Origin: an uncultured Eubacteriales bacterium | GTDB taxonomy: Bacteria; Bacillota; Clostridia; Oscillospirales; CAG-272 | NCBI GenBank assembly: GCA_934432725.1 | Contig: CAKRZE010000018.1 | Coordinates: 1 to 46,885, forward strand | Length of the DNA: 46,885 bases | Direction: 5' to 3' | Part shown: positions 42,651-46,885 of the stretch, in pieces | Position numbering within the stretch: the stretch's first letter is position 1 | How the letters are laid out: each line of letters begins with the position of its first letter | The notes under the pieces: generated by a model | Seen by the model: only the letters and a program-made list of their open reading frames with translations | The model's database searches: none | What the model was told of the DNA's origin: nothing | Program-made: the position numbers and the translations under genes

Positions 42651-44484
42651 GAAGCTCACCTCCCCTGTAGTCCTCCCGATACCAGCAGCTCTGAATCTCA
42701 TACAGTCCGGCATACTCCCCGCCGGCTCTGATCAGCTCCTCATGGCTCCCCTCCTCGGCAATTTTTCCGTCCCGCAAAAACAGAATGCGGTCGCAGAACT
42801 GCGTGGAGGCAAGCCGGTGGGAGATGAAGAGCGAGGTTTTTCCCTCCGTCATGTCGCGGTATTTCAGGTATATCTCGTTCTCGGCAATGGGATCAAGCGC
42901 CGCTGTCGGCTCATCCAGAACCAGAACCGGCGCATCCTTGTAGAGCGCACGCGCCATCATGAGCTTCTGCGCCTCCCCGCCGGACAGCTCGATGCCGCCC
43001 TCGTTGATCTGCTTGTCCAGACAGGTGTCAATCCCGCGCGGCAGAGAATCCAGCTTTTTTCCCAGCCCCGCGCGGCGCATACAGTCCTCGGCGCGTGCTC
43101 TGTCCACCTTTTCGCCGAAATCGCACGCAACCGTCTCGGCAAGCGAGAAAAACGCAGTCTGCACATCCTGAAACACCGGAGAAAACAACCTGTAATATGC
43201 GGAGCGGGGATAATCCGCGGCGGGAATGCCGTCGATCCGGATCTGACCGGAGGTCGGCGCATACAGCCCGCATAAAAGCTTGACCAGCGTGGTTTTACCC
43301 GCGCCGTTCATTCCGACAAGCGCCACGCGCTCCCCCGCACGCAGCGTCAGGCTGATGTCGTCCAGCGTATTCTTTTCCGCGCCTTCATACCGGAAGGTTA
43401 CATGGTCAAAGGTGATCTCGGGCGCGTGCCCTGCGGAAATGCCGGCATGCGGCAGCCCGTCCTCCTCTTCATCCGGGAGGCAGATATATTCCCGAAAATC
43501 ACAGACGGAAAGGCTTACCGCATGCAGCTCGTTCCATGCATTCATAATATTCCCCACATATCCGGCAAAGCCGGAAATCGCCGCGAAATACAGCACGAAC
43601 CGAGCCGGCGTAATCTTACCGTCCAGCGACATGGCGATCAGCACCGCATATGCCGCACCGTCTCTTACAAGAATCACGCAGAGATCGGCAAGCCGGGCAA
43701 GCAGCTGCCTGCCGCGCAGGCGCTTTTCCCATGTAAGGCTGCTGTCCGCAAGCTCCCCGAAGATCCGCTTCAGCCAGCCCGTCATCCCGTAAACCCTGAT
43801 ATCCTTGGCGGCTGTGAAGTCTCCGGCTCTGTCCGCGACATATTCCTTCCTGCGGGCAATATCCGTCCGTTCGGCACGGGTGCGGTATTCATAGCGGTGA
43901 TACGCCCGGATGCAAAACCAGTTGACCATGGGCGCCAGCGTCAGAAGCACAACCAGCCACGGGCTGACAAACGAGATGACGGTCCCGAACAGGGCATAGC
44001 AGAGTATGTTCTGCAATATATCCATGCTCTTCCGGGGCATCTCCAGAATGCCGACCACGCCCTCGTTCATCCAGATCGTCCCCATCGCGCGCTCCAAAAG
44101 ATCCCGCACCGGCTTTTTTTCATACGTCTGATAAAAGAGACGCATGGATTTTCGGTACAGCCGGACCCACTGCCGGTACCGGTACCGGCTGAGATAAGCC
44201 TCCAGAACCGTCCGGCAGAACTCCTTCAGCGCCGCAGCAGCAAACATCAGCCCGATCAGAAGCCCGACCGCCGCAGCAGCGTGCGCAAAGGCCTCCCCCG
44301 CCGCCACCTCGGATACGACCAGAGCCGGAAGCCTGATCTCCGCCCATGCAAGAAACACGGAAAGCGGTACCCCGGCAGCCATCAGCCAGAAGGACTGCGG
44401 CACACAGCAAAGCATTTCACGAAAGCTCCACACGGCATTGTCGGGCACGGAATGGCAGGGCTTCTTCTTTTGCTCTTTTTTCAC
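42628..44484 (-). CDS. ABC transporter, fused permease-ATPase (first subunit)
   Basis: A half-transporter of about 618 aa. Six hydrophobic helices precede an ATPase domain with Walker A GMNGAGKTT, signature LSGGEAQK, Walker B LVLDEPTAALD and ISHRLAS. The start is uncertain: I prefer the GTG at 44484, behind GAAGGG; a TTG at 44496 and an ATG at 44520 are alternatives, the last close to a possible -10 box. It begins with a very basic stretch (KKEQKKKP). Its 3' end overlaps the next exporter gene by 23 nt. It follows the kinase gene by about 110 nt, separated by a strong hairpin. Confidence 0.88.
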   Translation of the reverse strand: MKKEQKKKPCHSVPDNAVWSFREMLCCVPQSFWLMAAGVPLSVFLAWAEIRLPALVVSEVAAGEAFAHAAAAVGLLIGLMFAAAALKEFCRTVLEAYLSRYRYRQWVRLYRKSMRLFYQTYEKKPVRDLLERAMGTIWMNEGVVGILEMPRKSMDILQNILCYALFGTVISFVSPWLVVLLTLAPMVNWFCIRAYHRYEYRTRAERTDIARRKEYVADRAGDFTAAKDIRVYGMTGWLKRIFGELADSSLTWEKRLRGRQLLARLADLCVILVRDGAAYAVLIAMSLDGKITPARFVLYFAAISGFAGYVGNIMNAWNELHAVSLSVCDFREYICLPDEEEDGLPHAGISAGHAPEITFDHVTFRYEGAEKNTLDDISLTLRAGERVALVGMNGAGKTTLVKLLCGLYAPTSGQIRIDGIPAADYPRSAYYRLFSPVFQDVQTAFFSLAETVACDFGEKVDRARAEDCMRRAGLGKKLDSLPRGIDTCLDKQINEGGIELSGGEAQKLMMARALYKDAPVLVLDEPTAALDPIAENEIYLKYRDMTEGKTSLFISHRLASTQFCDRILFLRDGKIAEEGSHEELIRAGGEYAGLYEIQSCWYREDYRGGELHEAERAH

Positions 44485-44555
44485 ATTTCCCTTCAAAGCA
44501 CAACACCCCTCTCTTAACATACCCACAGGATAGCACATTCCCCCGAAAAAAGCAG

Positions 44556-44592
44556 AATTCGTGCACCAACCGTCTCTGTCGGTACACGAATT
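44556..44592 (-). terminator. Large inverted repeat between kinase and exporter genes
   Basis: AATTCGTG and CACGAATT pair perfectly, with an inner CCG/CGG stem. On the minus strand it follows the kinase stop at once and is followed by CTGCTTTTTT, so it can work as a terminator. It also lies about 20-55 bases upstream of a possible TATCCT -10 box for the exporter genes, where a LytTR regulator could bind. Both readings are inferences. Confidence 0.6.
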
Positions 44593-44596
44593 GCAA

Positions 44597-45250
44597 TTAT
44601 CGGACTGCGGGGACCAGAAATTCTGAGGTAAACGCCCCGTCCTCGCTGTTGTACTTGACCCAGCCGCCATGTGCCTTCAGAATCGCCTCGGCGCGGTGCA
44701 GCCCGAAGCCGTGCATGCCGGCGGTCTTGTCCGTTCCGAACAGTGACCCGACCTTGAGCTTTTTCCTTCCCGCAGCATTGAGCAGATAAAAATACAGCAT
44801 TTTCCCCTTCATACGAAGGGACATCCGGATAAATTTCTGCCCCTGCGCCTCCCTGCATGCCTCTATGGCGTTGTCCAGAAGATTGCCGAGCACAATGCTC
44901 AGCTCCAGATCGGAGAGCAGCAGCCGGTCGGGCAGCACCGCCTCTGCCGTGACCGCGATGCCCTCCGCCTTTGCCTGCGCAAGCTTGGCGGACAGAATGG
45001 CGTCCACCGTCACGTTTCCGGTCTTGAGCAGGGTATCCACATTCCGCAGACTCCGGTCAAGCTGCTCAATATAAGCGATGGCGCGCCCGGTCTCCCCCGC
45101 CTCCAGCTGACCCTTGAGCGTTTGCAGATGGTGATGAAAATCGTGCTTGTAGCCGCGCATTTCATTATAAATGCTGCGGACCTCGTCAAGATGCCGCCTT
45201 GCCTGCTCCTCCTGCATGCCGACAAGCTTCAGATAGGTTCGTTTCAGCAT
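44597..45250 (-). CDS. Membrane-less sensor histidine kinase, GHKL type
   Basis: A 217-aa kinase core of the AgrC/GHKL kind. It begins MLKRTYLKLVGMQEEQARRHLDE, a helix that would normally link to membrane segments, and holds the phosphoacceptor region YKHDFHHHL (His36), the N box LGNLLDNAIEA near 120-130, and the G box HGFGLHRAEAI near 178. The membrane sensor domain typical of the class is missing, so the protein appears cytosolic. GAGGG precedes the ATG and the gene starts nine bases after the response regulator stop. It may sense an internal signal or partner a separate membrane protein. Confidence 0.85.
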   Translation of the reverse strand: MLKRTYLKLVGMQEEQARRHLDEVRSIYNEMRGYKHDFHHHLQTLKGQLEAGETGRAIAYIEQLDRSLRNVDTLLKTGNVTVDAILSAKLAQAKAEGIAVTAEAVLPDRLLLSDLELSIVLGNLLDNAIEACREAQGQKFIRMSLRMKGKMLYFYLLNAAGRKKLKVGSLFGTDKTAGMHGFGLHRAEAILKAHGGWVKYNSEDGAFTSEFLVPAVR

Positions 45251-45259
45251 AGCAGTCCC

Positions 45260-45964
45260 TCAGTTTCTCGCGATAAACGCGCGGTTTGCTTCGTCGTATT
45301 TTCCCCGGGCAAGCGGGACCTGTGCTCCGCCCTCAAGCAGAACCGAGGTTCGTCCGATGCGTATCACACTCCGCAGATTGATCAGATAGGAGCGGTGCGC
45401 ACGGAAAAAGTCCTCTCCCACACGCTGCGCAAAGGCGGAAATGCTCTCCCTTGTGCGGTATTCGCCCTTTTTTGTATGAATCGCAAGCTCATGCAGAAAC
45501 GCCTCCGCATACAGGATATCCGGCTCAAAAAGCCTCACCGTTTCCCCCTCACAGGAAATCAGAACCGAAGCAGGCTCCTCTGCCAGCCTCCCGGCAGCGC
45601 GCGTCAGCACGGCAGAGAGCTTTTCCCCGGACACCGGTTTGACCAGATAATGCAGCGCGTCCACCTCATAGCCCTCGCCTGCAAATTCAAAATGGGAGGT
45701 AATAAAGATAATCTCCGCCCGGCAGCCGGAGGTCCGGAGCCGCTTGGCAAGCGCAATGCCGGTCATTCCCCGCATTTCCACGTCCAAAAGCAGCATGTCA
45801 AAGCCCCCGCCCTCCTCTCCGCAGGCAAACAAAAATGCCTCTGCGCTCGGAAAGCATTCGACACAGCACCCGAACCGGTTTTCCGCAGCCCACGCGGAAA
45901 CGGCTTGTTTCAGCTCCTCCGACTGCTCCGGCTCATCCTCGCAAACCGCAACGCGGTATATCAT
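45260..45964 (-). CDS. LytTR family response regulator
   Basis: A 234-aa two-component regulator. Receiver domain: acidic Glu9-Asp10, phosphoacceptor Asp61 in LLLDVEM, Lys109 in HYLVKPVS. LytTR DNA-binding domain from about 130 to the end: LFEPDILYAEAFLHELAIHT, FFRAHRSYLINLRSVIRIG and VPLARGKYDEANRAF. GGAGG lies about seven bases before the ATG. It leads the kinase gene by nine bases and the two ABC exporter genes beyond. Such AgrA-like regulators usually control peptide export, bacteriocin or immunity genes next to them, the likely role here. Confidence 0.93.
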   Translation of the reverse strand: MIYRVAVCEDEPEQSEELKQAVSAWAAENRFGCCVECFPSAEAFLFACGEEGGGFDMLLLDVEMRGMTGIALAKRLRTSGCRAEIIFITSHFEFAGEGYEVDALHYLVKPVSGEKLSAVLTRAAGRLAEEPASVLISCEGETVRLFEPDILYAEAFLHELAIHTKKGEYRTRESISAFAQRVGEDFFRAHRSYLINLRSVIRIGRTSVLLEGGAQVPLARGKYDEANRAFIARN

Positions 45965-46130
45965 AGCGTACCTCCGTCCTGTTGAAATGCTCCCTGCCGC
46001 TCCTCCCGGAAAAGAGGCGCAGCTTTTCGGCTGCCGGCATGCTTTCTGCGGCAGAGGGAGCAGCCCGCAGAAACCCGCCCCGCAGACAGCCGCTCACGCT
46101 GCCCCGAAGGAGCCGAACGCCGATGGATGC

Positions 46131-46162
46131 AAAAAAGCCGCGAACCGACAAGTGTCCGCGGC
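46131..46162 (-). terminator. Terminator of the tRNA-Leu gene
   Basis: Minus strand GCCGCG and CGCGGC pair, with an inner GAC/GTC stem, followed by TTTTTT. It follows the tRNA 3' end by five bases. Confidence 0.8.
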
Positions 46163-46166
46163 GGCG

Positions 46167-46248
46167 TGGTACGGGCAGTGGGACTTGAACCCACACGATA
46201 AATCACTGGTTCCTAAGACCAGCGCGTCTGCCATTCCGCCATGCCCGC
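46167..46248 (-). tRNA. tRNA-Leu (anticodon UAG)
   Basis: 82 nt including an encoded CCA. Acceptor GCGGGCA pairs with TGCCCGT; D arm GCG...CGC; anticodon arm CTGGT-CTTAGGA-ACCAG gives anticodon TAG; variable segment of about ten bases; T arm GTGGG-TTCAAGT-CCCAC. The variable arm is at the short end for a leucine tRNA. Confidence 0.95.
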
Positions 46249-46757
46249 ATAGAAACAACCCCTCTCGGAGAGGGCTTTGGAAAGTTTGCAGAAAAAAGCC
46301 TTCTGCGCCCGGCTGCCGCAGGAAACTTAAATACCGGCAGGCAATCCACACAGCCGTCTGCCTCGGTCCCCCGGAGCATACACCCGAAAAGCCGATGCCG
46401 CAGATGCGGCTGCAATGTTCCCATGCTTATCCACGCCGCACGTCAGGGGGCGCGTGTTCCGGGCACACCTCTCGGCTTAGCGCAGGCTCTCAAAGGCTTT
46501 CGAAGAAAGATTTCCGTGCGCATCAGACCGCAGGAGAAAACGGGGCAGCTGTGACATTTCACATTTCCCGTCAGAGAGAACGCGCGGCATTTTGCCGCAC
46601 CGCAGAGCTGTCAGCCCCGCAAAAGACCCGGCGGGGGATTTCCCGCGCATATTTTACCATGCAGCAAAAACAGATGCCTGCACAGGCATTTTTGCAAAGC
46701 CGTCAATTACGCAGCGGTGAGATTTTGCCGTTTCGGGAAAATATTTGCGCATAATAC
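46249..46757. other. Gene-free right flank
   Basis: No gene is supported. It contains a CCTCTC/GAGAGG palindrome directly before the tRNA 5' end (about 46259-46272) and a GC hairpin flanked by T- and A-runs (46664-46695). The tRNA promoter was not identified with confidence. Confidence 0.45.
46664..46695. terminator. Bidirectional hairpin in the right flank
   Basis: ATGCCTG-CA-CAGGCAT is flanked by GCAAAAA on the left and TTTTTGC on the right, so it has a T-run on both strands. It could end transcripts from either side; its genes are outside or not identified. Confidence 0.6.
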
Positions 46758-46885
46758 CTCAAATCCAAACCAAGCCTCATGAATTTGCAGTGAAGCCGGC
46801 AAATTCGCAAATGCGGCAGATCAGCTGCACCGATCAGGAAAGCATTATCCGCATTTATCTCAAATCCAAGCCAAGCCTCATGAAT
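46758..46885. repeat. 27-bp direct repeat running to the window end
   Basis: Copies at 46758-46784 and 46859-46885 differ at one base; each begins CTCAAATCCAA and ends AAGCCTCATGAAT. Period 101 bases. Between them lies a stem (AATTTGC at 46782-46788 with GCAAATT at 46799-46805). The second copy ends at the last base of the window, so more units may follow. Confidence 0.8.

Noticed and set aside
40584..42731. 715-codon plus-strand frame opposite an ABC exporter
   Set aside because: The minus strand has all ABC motifs; the plus frame is Arg/His/Gln-rich noise.
46758..46885. CRISPR array at the right end
   Set aside because: Only two units, 74-nt interval between repeats with internal stem, and no cas genes.

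Overview
The window looks like chromosome of a GC-rich, gut-type clostridium (Firmicutes, probably Oscillospiraceae or a related family). This is inferred, not proven. The support is the Gram-positive str/rpo gene order, S-box (SAM-I) and FMN riboswitches, a RibU-type ECF component, Rrf2 and LytTR regulators, lipoprotein solute-binding protein, DUF11 protein, and clean TTGACA/TATAAT promoters with 17-18 bp spacers. GTG or TTG starts are common (rpsG, rpsT, and probably the SDR, the COG2426 protein and one ABC exporter). No phage, integrase, transposase gene or CRISPR array is visible.

Left part, 0.1-25 kb, is entirely on the minus strand. Read in the direction of transcription it contains: rpoB-rpoC; a 0.9 kb gene-free gap; rpsL-rpsG-fusA-tuf; a FMN-riboswitch-controlled riboflavin ECF component; a COG2426 membrane protein; a large GT-C-like membrane protein; and a SAM-riboswitch-controlled cluster metK - (possible 29-aa membrane peptide) - recD2 - comF - mreB-like - hslO that ends in a strong terminator at the window's left edge.

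Middle part, 25-35 kb: rpsT and an orphan solute-binding lipoprotein on plus, a pyruvate formate-lyase activase homologue and an SDR reductase on minus. Divergent from the SDR is a three-gene plus-strand cluster (Old-Yellow-Enzyme-type flavin oxidoreductase, TIM-barrel sugar isomerase/epimerase, D-2-hydroxyacid dehydrogenase) that reads as a small carbohydrate or hydroxyacid pathway.

Right part, 34.7-46.9 kb: an Rrf2 regulator with three cysteines, a DUF11 repeat protein without signal peptide, cysK with a palindrome at its predicted transcription start (a possible Rrf2 operator), a flavin reductase with a structured leader, a LytTR response regulator plus membrane-less GHKL kinase feeding two overlapping ABC exporter genes, and tRNA-Leu(UAG).

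Unusual features are the long gene-poor gaps (0.4-1.0 kb). They hold a two-copy element with a strong hairpin in convergent intergenic regions, a 17-bp perfect inverted repeat that brackets rpsL, short tandem motifs behind rpoC, and a direct repeat running off the right end.
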